A stretch of 64,000 nt of DNA from Mageeibacillus sp. UBA6976. Lineage in GTDB: Bacteria > Bacillota > Clostridia > Saccharofermentanales > Saccharofermentanaceae. Under the pieces are notes generated by a model. The model searched no databases and was not told where the DNA came from. It saw nothing but the letters and a program-made list of their open reading frames with translations. The stretch spans positions 1 through 64,000 of the forward strand of contig DJYO01000013.1 of the NCBI GenBank assembly GCA_002450155.1. Direction: 5' to 3'. Each line of letters starts with the position of its first letter. Positions within the stretch are counted from its first letter, which is position 1. This document shows, piece by piece, positions 45,401 through 53,137 of the stretch. The position numbers and the translations under genes are program-made.

Positions 45401-46504
45401 TTACTTCAATTTACTGATTACGGCATCTGTCATTTGATCTGTATTGCAGATCTTTACATAATCCTTACCTATCATTATATCCGTGGTCCTGTATCCTTCG
45501 GATATAACCTGGCTCACAGCCTTTTCGATAGATGCGGCTGCCTTGTCCTCGCCAAGGGACAGCCTGAGCATCATGGCACTGGACAGGATCGTCGCAATGG
45601 GGTTGGCCTTGCCTGTGCCTGCAATATCGGGAGCACTGCCATGAACAGGCTCGTACATGCCGGGGGTCCCTGGCTTTCCCAGAGAAGCAGAAGGGAGCAT
45701 ACCGATACTGCCCGTTATCTGCCCTGCTTCATCCGAGAGGATGTCTCCAAACATATTGCTGGTAACAATGGTATCAAATGAATAAGGCCTTGCTATAAGC
45801 TGCATTGCTGCATTATCTATATAAAGACAATCCAGTTTTACATCCGGATAATCAGCATTTATCTCAGAGGCTATGCGCCTCCATTCACGGCTGGTTGCAA
45901 GAACGTTTGCCTTGTCTACAAGAGTAAGATGGCCTTTTCTTGACCGCGCAATGCTGAATGCCTGACGGACTATCCTGGAGATCTCCCCTTCAGAATAGCT
46001 CTCTGTATCGAAAGTAACTTTGCCACGGGGAGTGCCGTCAGATAGATCTTCGTCTGAATCATAAGAGCCGCGCTCTCCGAAATATATGCCGCCGGTAAGT
46101 TCTCTTACGATCATGATATCTATGGGTTTTGTATTCTTAAGAGGTGACGCCTCGCTAAGTTCGGGATACATCACTGCAGGTCTCAGATTGGAATAAAGCC
46201 CCAGTGCGCTCCTTAAACCCAAAAGAGCTCTCTCAGGTCTTAGCTCAGGCGCGACATCGTCCCACTTAGGACCGCCTACGGCGCCAAGCAATACAGCGTC
46301 AGAAGCTTTAGCCCCTTCAAGTGTCTTATCAGGAAGCGGAACGCCAAACTGATCTATCGCTGCGCCTCCCGCAGTATACTTGACGGCTTTGATGGTCAGA
46401 TGGTAGATCCTTGCTGTGGCAGACAAGACTCTTAAAGCGGAATCAACGATCTCAGGTCCTATCCCGTCTCCTTCTATAACTGCTATCTTATAATCTCTTG
46501 CCAT
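45401..46504 (-). CDS. leuB: 3-Isopropylmalate dehydrogenase
   Basis: 367 aa. It oxidises and decarboxylates 3-isopropylmalate with NAD+ in leucine synthesis. IAVIEGDGIGPEIV (about 7-20), MIVRELTGGIYFGERG (about 130-145, substrate loop with Arg and Tyr) and NMFGDILSDEAGQ (about 236-248, metal Asp residues) are intact; HGSAPDIAG follows. AGGAG precedes the ATG, 12 bp after leuD. It is the third gene of leuCDB; ppx starts 36 bp later. Confidence 0.96.
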   Translation of the reverse strand: MARDYKIAVIEGDGIGPEIVDSALRVLSATARIYHLTIKAVKYTAGGAAIDQFGVPLPDKTLEGAKASDAVLLGAVGGPKWDDVAPELRPERALLGLRSALGLYSNLRPAVMYPELSEASPLKNTKPIDIMIVRELTGGIYFGERGSYDSDEDLSDGTPRGKVTFDTESYSEGEISRIVRQAFSIARSRKGHLTLVDKANVLATSREWRRIASEINADYPDVKLDCLYIDNAAMQLIARPYSFDTIVTSNMFGDILSDEAGQITGSIGMLPSASLGKPGTPGMYEPVHGSAPDIAGTGKANPIATILSSAMMLRLSLGEDKAAASIEKAVSQVISEGYRTTDIMIGKDYVKICNTDQMTDAVISKLK

Positions 46505-46516
46505 GGTCTGCTCCTG

Positions 46517-47011
46517 TTATTTCTTTAGTTCATTCTCTGTGTATCCCAACAGGCCGCCTGAAGAGATTATCCTCTTGATAAACTCCGGGAAAGGCTTTGA
46601 CGTATATTTTTTTCCTGTGGTCTTATTTAAGATGATCCCAGTGTCAAAATCCGCTTCGACGATATCTCCCTGAGATATATCCTTCGAAGCTTCGGGACAC
46701 TCCATAATAGCTAGTCCCACATTTATCGCATTACGGTAGAATATCCTGGCAAAATCCGCTGCTATTACAAGGGATATGCCGCTGGCCTTTATTGCTATGG
46801 GAGCATGCTCTCTTGAAGATCCACATCCAAAGTTACGACCTGCAACCATTATGTCCCCGGCAGCAACTGAACTTGCAAAATCCTTATCTATATCCTCCAT
46901 ACAGTGCTGTCTTAAATGCTCGGGGTCTGCTGAAGTAAGATGTCTTGCGGGAATAATGACATCTGTATCTACATTGTCTCCATACTTAAAAACTTTGCCG
47001 GTTACCTTCAT
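46517..47011 (-). CDS. leuD: 3-Isopropylmalate dehydratase small subunit
   Basis: 164 aa, the short form typical of clostridia and archaea. YGDNVDTDVIIPARHL (about 10-25) and GRNFGCGSSREHAP (about 58-71) are the swivelling-domain signatures. It pairs with LeuC to isomerise 2- to 3-isopropylmalate. It overlaps leuC by 4 bp (ATGA). Confidence 0.96.
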   Translation of the reverse strand: MKVTGKVFKYGDNVDTDVIIPARHLTSADPEHLRQHCMEDIDKDFASSVAAGDIMVAGRNFGCGSSREHAPIAIKASGISLVIAADFARIFYRNAINVGLAIMECPEASKDISQGDIVEADFDTGIILNKTTGKKYTSKPFPEFIKRIISSGGLLGYTENELKK

Positions 47012-48303
47012 AAAGACCTCCCCTCAAGATCATAAGGCGTTGCCACCCTGCCCATAACAGCTGAGCTTGCAGCGACCGGGATACCGCTAAGTATTACTTC
47101 GGAATCAGTAGTCCCCATCCTGCCTACAAAGTTTCTGTTAGTAGTAGATACGCATCTCTCGCCGCTTGCAAGAACGCCCATATGTCCGCCAAGACAGGGA
47201 CCGCATGTCGGAGTTGAGATTACAGCTCCACAGTCATCAAAAATGGCAAGCAGGCCTTCGTCCAGAGCTCTGCGGTAGACTCTCTGGGATCCCGGTATTA
47301 TGATGCATCTTACATCGGGATGGATCTTCCTGCCCTTTAAGATCTCACTTGCAAGTTTGATATCATCATATCTTCCATTGGTGCATGAACCTATTACGAC
47401 CTGATCGATCTTAAGATCCGATACGTCAGCAGCAGGCTTTGTATTTGAAGGAAGATGCGGGAGACTTACGGTCAAAGGCACCTTGTCAAGACAGATAGTT
47501 ATCTCTTCTGCATATTCGGCATCTGAGTCTGCTTCATACACCTTGTATTCTCCGCTGTTATACCTGTCCGGATTTGTCTTGGATATAAAGTCTCTTGTTA
47601 TATCATCTACCGGAAATATGCCGTTCTTTGCTCCGCACTCTATTGCCATATTGCAGATGGTAAACCTGTCTGACATCTTCAGGTTTTGTATGCCGTCACC
47701 CGTAAATTCCAAAGACTTATAAAGAGCTCCGTCAACTCCGATCTGCCCAATGAGATGCAGGATTATATCTTTGCCGGTAATATATTCTCCCGGCGTTCCT
47801 GTAAGGATAACCTTAATTGCTTCGGGCACCTTAAACCATGTCTTACCTCTTGCCATGGCGCAGGCAAGATCAGTAGAGCCCACTCCCGTGGAGAAAGCTC
47901 CAAGCGCTCCATAAGTACAGGTATGGGAATCAGCTCCGATGATAAGATCTCCCGGGAGGATAATACCGTTATCAGGAATAATGACGTGTTCTATTCCCAT
48001 CTCTTTCCTGCCAAGTTCATAATAATGGCGGATACTATTCTCCCTTGCGAAACAGCGCATGGTCTTATTGAGCTCAGCAGATCTTATGTCTTTATTGGGA
48101 GTAAAGTGATCCTGTATCATCAGTACTCTGTCTCTATCAAACACTTCGCTTACGCCAAGCTTCTTAAACACTGATATTGCAGGAGGAGTGGTGACATCGT
48201 TGCCCATGCAGTAATCAAGATCTGCTTCGATCAGATCCCCTGCCCTAACTGTATCTTGTCCCGCGTGATCTGCCAGAAGCTTCTGTGTCATAGTCATTCC
48301 CAT
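47008..48303 (-). CDS. leuC: 3-Isopropylmalate dehydratase large subunit
   Basis: 431 aa from the ATG at 48303; a TTG two codons earlier is less likely because AAAGGAG is well spaced to the ATG. It carries the [4Fe-4S] cluster ligands in VVIGSCTNGRYDD (about 297-309) and TPTCGPCLGGHMG (about 355-367). GADSHTCTYGALG (about 124-136) binds substrate. It is first in leuCDB. No T-box or leader-peptide attenuator fits in the 70-bp gap upstream. leuA is not in the window. Confidence 0.95.
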   Translation of the reverse strand: MGMTMTQKLLADHAGQDTVRAGDLIEADLDYCMGNDVTTPPAISVFKKLGVSEVFDRDRVLMIQDHFTPNKDIRSAELNKTMRCFARENSIRHYYELGRKEMGIEHVIIPDNGIILPGDLIIGADSHTCTYGALGAFSTGVGSTDLACAMARGKTWFKVPEAIKVILTGTPGEYITGKDIILHLIGQIGVDGALYKSLEFTGDGIQNLKMSDRFTICNMAIECGAKNGIFPVDDITRDFISKTNPDRYNSGEYKVYEADSDAEYAEEITICLDKVPLTVSLPHLPSNTKPAADVSDLKIDQVVIGSCTNGRYDDIKLASEILKGRKIHPDVRCIIIPGSQRVYRRALDEGLLAIFDDCGAVISTPTCGPCLGGHMGVLASGERCVSTTNRNFVGRMGTTDSEVILSGIPVAASSAVMGRVATPYDLEGRSL

Positions 48304-48331
48304 AGACAACTGCTCCTTTACCTTTTCTATG

Positions 48332-48360
48332 ATTTTACAACAAATCTATAGCGTAGAAAA
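48332..48360 (-). promoter_or_regulatory. Possible promoter of leuCDB
   Basis: On the minus strand TTTTCT (48355-48360) and TAAAAT (48332-48337) are 17 bp apart, in the only gap before leuC. Confidence 0.45.
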
Positions 48361-48373
48361 GAAGCGGAAGTGA

Positions 48374-50254
48374 TCAAGAAAGTTCTTCTGACAGGGATAT
48401 GTATTCCTCGTATAAAAGGTCTAATCTGTCTGATATATCAGCATATCTCTGGTAGTCTTTTCCCGTAGCAGAAACGCCGAAAGTTGCTTCTATATCTTTT
48501 TGCTCAGTTTCTAAAGCTTTGATCTCTTTCTCGATATCTCTGATCTTGGACCTGATCCTTCCCGTTTGCTTGCCGTCTCTGGGCTTGGGCTTGGATTCAG
48601 GCTTAACCTGCTCCTTGGGTGCTTTGCTCTCCTGGGAATTAAGAGAATCCTTATATGCTTTCCTGTAGAATCTGTATTCGTCATATAAAGAGGCCTTCCT
48701 GTCTGCAAAACCCAGGATCTTATCTGCGCACTTATCTATAAAGAATCTGTCGTGGGATACACAGATCACTGCACCGTCATATGCCTTAATGGCATCCTCC
48801 AGGATCTCTCTTGAATTAATATCCAGATGGTTAGTGGGCTCATCTAAGAAGAGTATATCCGGACTCTCTTTGAGCAGGCAGCAAAGATATAATCTTGATC
48901 TCTCTCCACCTGACAACACCTTTATCTGCTTGAAGGCATCATCACCTCTGAAACCGAATCTTGCAAGAAGCGATCTGGCTTCTGTGACGGTCATGTCGTC
49001 CCGCGAGATTAATTCTTCGTAACAATTTAATTCCTCGTTATCAAATGGCACGAACTGCCCCATATAACCGCAGGTCACCTGAGATGATATAAGCACTGTT
49101 CCTCCGGACCCCGGCTCATTGCCGATAAGAATATTCAGCAATGTTGTCTTGCCGCACCCATTAGGTCCACATAAGAATATCTTATCGTCAGCCTTGAGAT
49201 CAAAACTTATGTGGTCAAATAAAAGTACATCGCCAAAACTCTTTGAGACATCACTTACGGTAAGAAGGATCTTGTCAGACTTACCCTCACGGTTTACAGG
49301 CACACTGTTAAAACTCATCTTGGCATATTCAGCAGGCATCCTGCTCTTCTGCTGCTCTAACACTTCGGCAAGTTTATTAACGACCTTCTCCCGCTGGTGG
49401 TAGCCCGAGATATTCCTGTGAGACAGCATTGTCTGCTTCACCTTAAGCTGTCTCTCCAATTCCTCAGACAGACTCTCTATAACAAGTGTCTGGGACTTAA
49501 TGAATTCTTCCTTCTGGTTTCGGTAGTCAGTATAACCACCCTTGTACTCGGTTATATGTCCGCCATCAAGTTCTATCACCCTGTTTGCAATTCTGTCTAT
49601 AAAAGATCTGTCATGAGTAATTACAAACACAGCACCCTTATAAGATCTGAGGAATTCCTCGAGCCATTCTACTGCCTCTATGTCCAAATGGTTAGTAGGC
49701 TCGTCCAGTAACAATACGTCCGGTCTCTCAACTATTAATCTTGCAAGACAGACCCTCATCTTCTCACCACCCGACAAGCCTGAGTAATCATCTCTTCCCT
49801 TCAGGTCGCCAAGACCAAGTCCTCCCAGAGCGTCGTTCATTCTGTACTCATAATCAAGACCGCCCATAGCTTCGTATTCTGCATTTAAGTCTGAATACTC
49901 ATTCATGAGTCTGGCAAGCTCGCCTTCGGTGTTGTTATTCTCAAGAAGCGCCTCAGTCGTTTTAAGTTTAGCTTCTATCTCTACAAGACGTTTAGGTTTT
50001 AAGTGAGAGTCAGACAGGTCCTGCTCATCCATATTCTGAGACAGAAAACCAACTATGGTATTTCCGTGTATGATTACATCCCCGTCATCAGGTGTATATA
50101 CACCCTTGATTATTTTAAACAGTGTAGATTTACCTGCCCCGTTGTCCCCGACAAATGCAATCTTATCCCCTTTGTTAATGCGGAAACTGACACCGTCCAA
50201 AACGCGGCGCTCACCAAAACTCATACTTACATTATCGACTGTTACTAAAGGCAT
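48374..50254 (-). CDS. ABC-F family ATPase
   Basis: 626 aa from the ATG at 50254; an upstream extension of six codons has no support. It has two ABC domains and no membrane segment. Walker A loops are GDNGAGKST (about 36-44) and GPNGCGKTT (about 355-363); signatures are LSGGEKMRV and LSGGERSRL; Walker B motifs are VLLLDEPTNHLD and ILFLDEPTNHLD. A ~75-residue linker lies between the domains. The C-terminal ~110 residues are a charged coiled coil. ABC-F proteins act on the ribosome E site in translation or antibiotic protection; the subfamily is not clear. The promoter and start look leaderless. Confidence 0.92.
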   Translation of the reverse strand: MPLVTVDNVSMSFGERRVLDGVSFRINKGDKIAFVGDNGAGKSTLFKIIKGVYTPDDGDVIIHGNTIVGFLSQNMDEQDLSDSHLKPKRLVEIEAKLKTTEALLENNNTEGELARLMNEYSDLNAEYEAMGGLDYEYRMNDALGGLGLGDLKGRDDYSGLSGGEKMRVCLARLIVERPDVLLLDEPTNHLDIEAVEWLEEFLRSYKGAVFVITHDRSFIDRIANRVIELDGGHITEYKGGYTDYRNQKEEFIKSQTLVIESLSEELERQLKVKQTMLSHRNISGYHQREKVVNKLAEVLEQQKSRMPAEYAKMSFNSVPVNREGKSDKILLTVSDVSKSFGDVLLFDHISFDLKADDKIFLCGPNGCGKTTLLNILIGNEPGSGGTVLISSQVTCGYMGQFVPFDNEELNCYEELISRDDMTVTEARSLLARFGFRGDDAFKQIKVLSGGERSRLYLCCLLKESPDILFLDEPTNHLDINSREILEDAIKAYDGAVICVSHDRFFIDKCADKILGFADRKASLYDEYRFYRKAYKDSLNSQESKAPKEQVKPESKPKPRDGKQTGRIRSKIRDIEKEIKALETEQKDIEATFGVSATGKDYQRYADISDRLDLLYEEYISLSEELS

Positions 50255-50288
50255 GAAATAAGAATACAGCAAAGTTTAAAAATGGCAA
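50254..50288 (-). promoter_or_regulatory. Leaderless-type promoter of the ABC-F gene
   Basis: On the minus strand TTGCCA (50283-50288), a 16-bp spacer, TATTCT (50261-50266), 6 nt and then the ATG at 50254. There is no Shine-Dalgarno. This is the best -35/-10 pair among the leaderless candidates. Confidence 0.65.
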
Positions 50289-50310
50289 CCTGATTATTGA
50301 ACTCATCTCC

Positions 50311-50343
50311 AGCAAACCTTCCAGCACTGCTGGACAGGTTGCT
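50311..50343. repeat. Imperfect inverted repeat upstream of the ABC-F gene
   Basis: AGCAAACCTTCCAGCA and TGCTGGACAGGTTGCT can pair over about 14 positions with small bulges and a 1-nt centre. No T tract follows on either strand, so it is not a standard terminator. The rest of 50289-50478 holds a possible short frame and a promoter, and otherwise nothing I recognise. Confidence 0.5.
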
Positions 50344-50367
50344 GTATAAACAGCTGAAATCAAGACA

Positions 50368-50445
50368 TTATTCCTGCATATAGTCCTGCAGTGCATCAGT
50401 GAATGCTTCATTTACATTGTCGGTTTTTGTAGTTTTTTGTCGCAT
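50368..50445 (-). CDS. Possible 25-residue peptide or gene remnant
   Basis: From the ATG at 50445 a short frame encodes 25 residues, basic at first (MRQKTTKTD) and acidic/amphipathic after (NEAFTDALQDYMQE). A weak GGAAAA lies upstream. The residues look protein-like, but nothing similar is known to me. It could be the tail of a decayed gene. Confidence 0.25.
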   Translation of the reverse strand: MRQKTTKTDNVNEAFTDALQDYMQE

Positions 50446-50466
50446 TTTTCCATAGGGGTTTAGGAC

Positions 50467-50479
50467 TAGAATACTATTA
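50467..50479 (+). promoter_or_regulatory. Leaderless-type promoter/start of the nuclease-like gene
   Basis: TAGAAT (50467-50472) is followed after 6 nt by the ATG at 50479. No Shine-Dalgarno and no clear -35. Confidence 0.45.
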
Positions 50480-51255
50480 TGATCTTACCAATCAAAGTAC
50501 ATGCGGTAAAAATTAAATATAGAGAACTGTTACTAAAGAATATGGTTCACGGAAGATTCGGAATGTATAAGAATAAAAGACATGTTTTTATTACTTACAT
50601 ACCGGGCAATTCGACTGTGTCCAAACACAAACAAAAACGTTATAGTCTGAACACTAAGAAAGGGAAAGAATACTCCTTACAAGTAAAGAAGTACATTTTA
50701 GTCAAGACAGAGTACGACAAACTACTTACCAGTTGGAGGAACGCATATTCATGCGAGCCCCCAGAAGTACGATTTCCAATTATACAAACCTATGATCCCC
50801 ATAGTATGAATAACATATTCTTTAATAACTCAGTGAGTAATTCCAACAATATAATAAGTGAACATAATGTTTATAGTGGGGACATAATCGTAAGGTCAAA
50901 GAATGAGCAGTTTGGCAAAGACATACTTGATAGATTAGATATACCCTACAAATATGAACCGGGAATTATTGATAATAATCCAAGAGGTATTGTTCCTGAT
51001 TATCTGCTGTCATTTTATGAGATAGACAGGTGCTCTTATCTGGAAATATGCGGAATGTCAGATGACTATGAGTATTCATCAAGAACTGCAAAAAAGATCA
51101 ACTTCTATTCAGCAAATAAATACAGGCCGGGACGGGAAGTAATATATGTATTCATGTACGATAAATATAACTTTGATGAAGATTATTTTGCAAGCCAGAT
51201 CATGGGTGCATTTGAAACTCTCATTCCCGACAGCGCTCTTAACTGGGATAAGTAA
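50479..51255 (+). CDS. Hypothetical protein with PD-(D/E)XK-nuclease-like C-terminus
   Basis: 258 aa, not recognised by name. The N-terminal ~100 residues are basic with many Lys and Tyr. The C-terminal half looks like the core of a PD-(D/E)XK fold: VRSKNEQFGKDILDRLDIPYK (helix with Glu), then IVPDYLLSF (the PD motif), then YLEICGMSDDYEYSSRTAKK, where the Glu strand is followed by Cys instead of the usual Lys. Similar RSK-E / PD / E-x-x-GM-D-D-x-x-Y patterns occur in uncharacterised clostridial proteins. The gene is much richer in A and T than its neighbours, suggesting recent acquisition. Catalytic activity is uncertain. Confidence 0.6.
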   Translation: MILPIKVHAVKIKYRELLLKNMVHGRFGMYKNKRHVFITYIPGNSTVSKHKQKRYSLNTKKGKEYSLQVKKYILVKTEYDKLLTSWRNAYSCEPPEVRFPIIQTYDPHSMNNIFFNNSVSNSNNIISEHNVYSGDIIVRSKNEQFGKDILDRLDIPYKYEPGIIDNNPRGIVPDYLLSFYEIDRCSYLEICGMSDDYEYSSRTAKKINFYSANKYRPGREVIYVFMYDKYNFDEDYFASQIMGAFETLIPDSALNWDK

Positions 51256-51259
51256 TCAT

Positions 51260-51292
51260 AAAAAGAGGCTGCCTTTTTGTGAAGACAGCCTC
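51260..51292 (-). terminator. Rho-independent terminator of the Ala/Lys-rich gene
   Basis: GAGGCTGTC (51284-51292 on the minus strand) pairs with GGCAGCCTC (51265-51273) with one wobble, followed on the minus strand by five T. Confidence 0.85.
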
Positions 51293-51316
51293 CCATAGTT
51301 AAGAATCAATCTCTAA

Positions 51317-51676
51317 TTAGAAAAGGTCCTTGCCGTTACCAGCCTCGTCGTAAGCCTTCTTCTCAGCAACGTTAACATAAACCTTGCCGCCGTTAGGGAA
51401 CTTCTTAGCGATCTTCTCTGCTGTGATCTCCTGACCATCGATCTGGAAGATAACAGTAGCAGGCTTCTTAGCAGCAGCCTTCTTTGCAGCAGGCTTCTTA
51501 GCAGCTGTAGCCTTCTTAGCAGGAGCAGCCTTCTTTGCAGCAGGCTTCTTAGCAGCTGTAGCCTTCTTAGCAGGAGCAGCCTTCTTTGCAGGTGCAGCCT
51601 TCTTAGCAGGAGCAGCCTTCTTTACAGGAGCAGCCTTAGCTTCTACCTTCTTAACTTCTTTCTTTTCTGTATCCAT
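51317..51676 (-). CDS. Small Ala/Lys/Pro-rich protein with a folded C-terminal domain
   Basis: 119 aa from the ATG at 51676, which has ACGGAGG upstream; a longer frame to 51748 has no site. Residues ~1-72 are a histone-H1-like stretch of AAPAKK, ATAAKK and PAAKK repeats, very basic and probably disordered. Residues ~73-119 form a small alpha/beta unit with VIFQIDGQEITAEKIAKKF and YVNVAEKKAYDEAG. This layout recalls small clostridial proteins of the DUF6465 type, from memory and not checked. Possible roles are nucleoid or polyanion binding. It has its own terminator and is probably well expressed. Confidence 0.75.
   Translation of the reverse strand: MDTEKKEVKKVEAKAAPVKKAAPAKKAAPAKKAAPAKKATAAKKPAAKKAAPAKKATAAKKPAAKKAAAKKPATVIFQIDGQEITAEKIAKKFPNGGKVYVNVAEKKAYDEAGNGKDLF
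51480..51581. repeat. Exact 51-bp tandem duplication in the Ala/Lys-rich gene
   Basis: Two identical 51-bp copies (51480-51530 and 51531-51581) encode 17 residues each (ATAAKKPAAKKAAPAKK). Identity at every third position points to a recent slippage or gene-conversion event. Confidence 0.85.
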
Positions 51677-51844
51677 ACTTAGAACCTCCGTAAAATTCAC
51701 TGTTGTGTTGGATACAATTAATCTACATTTTTTGGTAAATAGTGTCAACTTAAATTTAGAAAAATTTTCAAAGAATTTGGCGGCCCTAAAGCCCCTGTTT
51801 TGTTCAAATTACACCAAAGAAAACACAATTTATAACTCGTGCGT

Positions 51845-51857
51845 TATAATACGAACA
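51845..51857 (+). promoter_or_regulatory. Leaderless-type promoter/start of the ABC permease gene
   Basis: TATAAT (51845-51850) is followed after 6 nt (ACGAAC) by the ATG at 51857. No Shine-Dalgarno is present. The gap 51677-51844 before it is AT-rich with no other recognised element. Confidence 0.6.
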
Positions 51858-53137
51858 TGCGACATGTGATCACGGTTTTTAAATGGGAATTGAATAAGAT
51901 CTTCTCTAACTGGCATAAAACAGTAACGCTGTTTCTGCTTCCTGCAGTACTGCTCATGATCGCATTAAACATTTTTCCTCTGCTCATTAATTATTTGTCT
52001 ACCGGTTCATTTACACACAAACCGATAATACTTGTTGAGGCTCCTGATTCGTTCAAAGAATATCTGAATGAAGATGTTGATGCCGGTGTATACACATATA
52101 AGTTTATGAGCGATGAAGAGTATTCATCACTCAAGCAAAACACTGAGGAATATAACCGCGGTCTAAGGCGCGGAAACATCTATGTTGTCTTCGACGGGGG
52201 CAACCATTATGACGGATTTGATGAAGCGGTATCAGCATACTATAAAGCTCTTTCAAACGGCGTAAATAACATGAAGAGCAGCGCTGTCATTAGGATCGAT
52301 TATGGTGACGGAAGACTTGCGGCAAGCATGCAGGCGCAACAGATAGAAGAAAGTATCTTATCTAAATATCAGGACTCACTTGTCACCAGATTAGGCGGAG
52401 ATTATGCGCTTATAGGTTCGGACTTTTTTACTGTAGATCCCTTCAATCCCGTAACAGAATTTATGGACTATCACACCACTGCAAATACTGCTGCTTCAAG
52501 AGTGGTTCCGGGCGTGCTCATGATAATGATGTACTACTGCGTATATTCGCTTGCAACAGACATGTTTGCATCAGAGAAGGACAGAGGATTCCTGAACAAA
52601 CTGCTCATGACACCTGTTGCTCCTTCTAAGATCTTTGCAGGCAAGATCCTTGCTATAGAACTGATCACAACAACAGCTACTTTTGCGACTGCGATATTAC
52701 TGTTCTTCTCCTCTTGGCTTAACAGGAGCAACGATGCATTCTCTCTCCTGCCCTTCGGAATGTTCCTTACTCCTGCTGAATTGATCATTATTATAGTTAC
52801 TATACCCATAGCTGTCTTTGCCATGATAACTTTATGTATCAATCTCATATTCACTATAGAAAGATTCCAGGACCTGATCATTAATCTTCAGCTTCCATTA
52901 GTGCTCTTTCTGTTTGATTTCTTCGGGCAGATGCTCAGAGGCACAAGACCTATAACTCTTGAATACTTCATACCTTTGCACAATTCACTTGCATGTATGG
53001 CAGAGACCTTCAATGCACAGGAGAAGCTGTGGCATTTCCTGGTGGTAAATCTCATAAACCTGGGCGTAGGTCTGCTCGTATTACATGTCACCTACAAAAA
53101 GGAGGGCTTCAATGATAAGCGTAAACAACATACATAA
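51857..53137 (+). CDS. ABC-2-type permease, NatB-like (first permease)
   Basis: 426 aa from the ATG at 51857; an in-frame GTG six codons earlier would fall upstream of the -10. The N-terminal cytosolic FKWELNKIFSNWHKT leads to one membrane helix, a ~190-residue external loop with VDPFNPVTEFMDYHTTANTAASRVVPG, then five or six helices. The loop followed by SEKDRGFLNKLLMTPV is typical of the ABC-2 permeases of Na+ or drug exporters. It overlaps the ATPase gene by 26 bp. Confidence 0.85.
   Translation: MRHVITVFKWELNKIFSNWHKTVTLFLLPAVLLMIALNIFPLLINYLSTGSFTHKPIILVEAPDSFKEYLNEDVDAGVYTYKFMSDEEYSSLKQNTEEYNRGLRRGNIYVVFDGGNHYDGFDEAVSAYYKALSNGVNNMKSSAVIRIDYGDGRLAASMQAQQIEESILSKYQDSLVTRLGGDYALIGSDFFTVDPFNPVTEFMDYHTTANTAASRVVPGVLMIMMYYCVYSLATDMFASEKDRGFLNKLLMTPVAPSKIFAGKILAIELITTTATFATAILLFFSSWLNRSNDAFSLLPFGMFLTPAELIIIIVTIPIAVFAMITLCINLIFTIERFQDLIINLQLPLVLFLFDFFGQMLRGTRPITLEYFIPLHNSLACMAETFNAQEKLWHFLVVNLINLGVGLLVLHVTYKKEGFNDKRKQHT

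Noticed and set aside
48304..48373. T-box or leader-peptide attenuator before leuC
   Set aside because: The gap is only 70 bp and contains no T-box sequence, no Leu-rich leader peptide and no terminator hairpin.
51480..51660. Possible CRISPR-like direct repeats
   Set aside because: The repeats are coding, adjoin without spacers and encode AAPAKK-type units.
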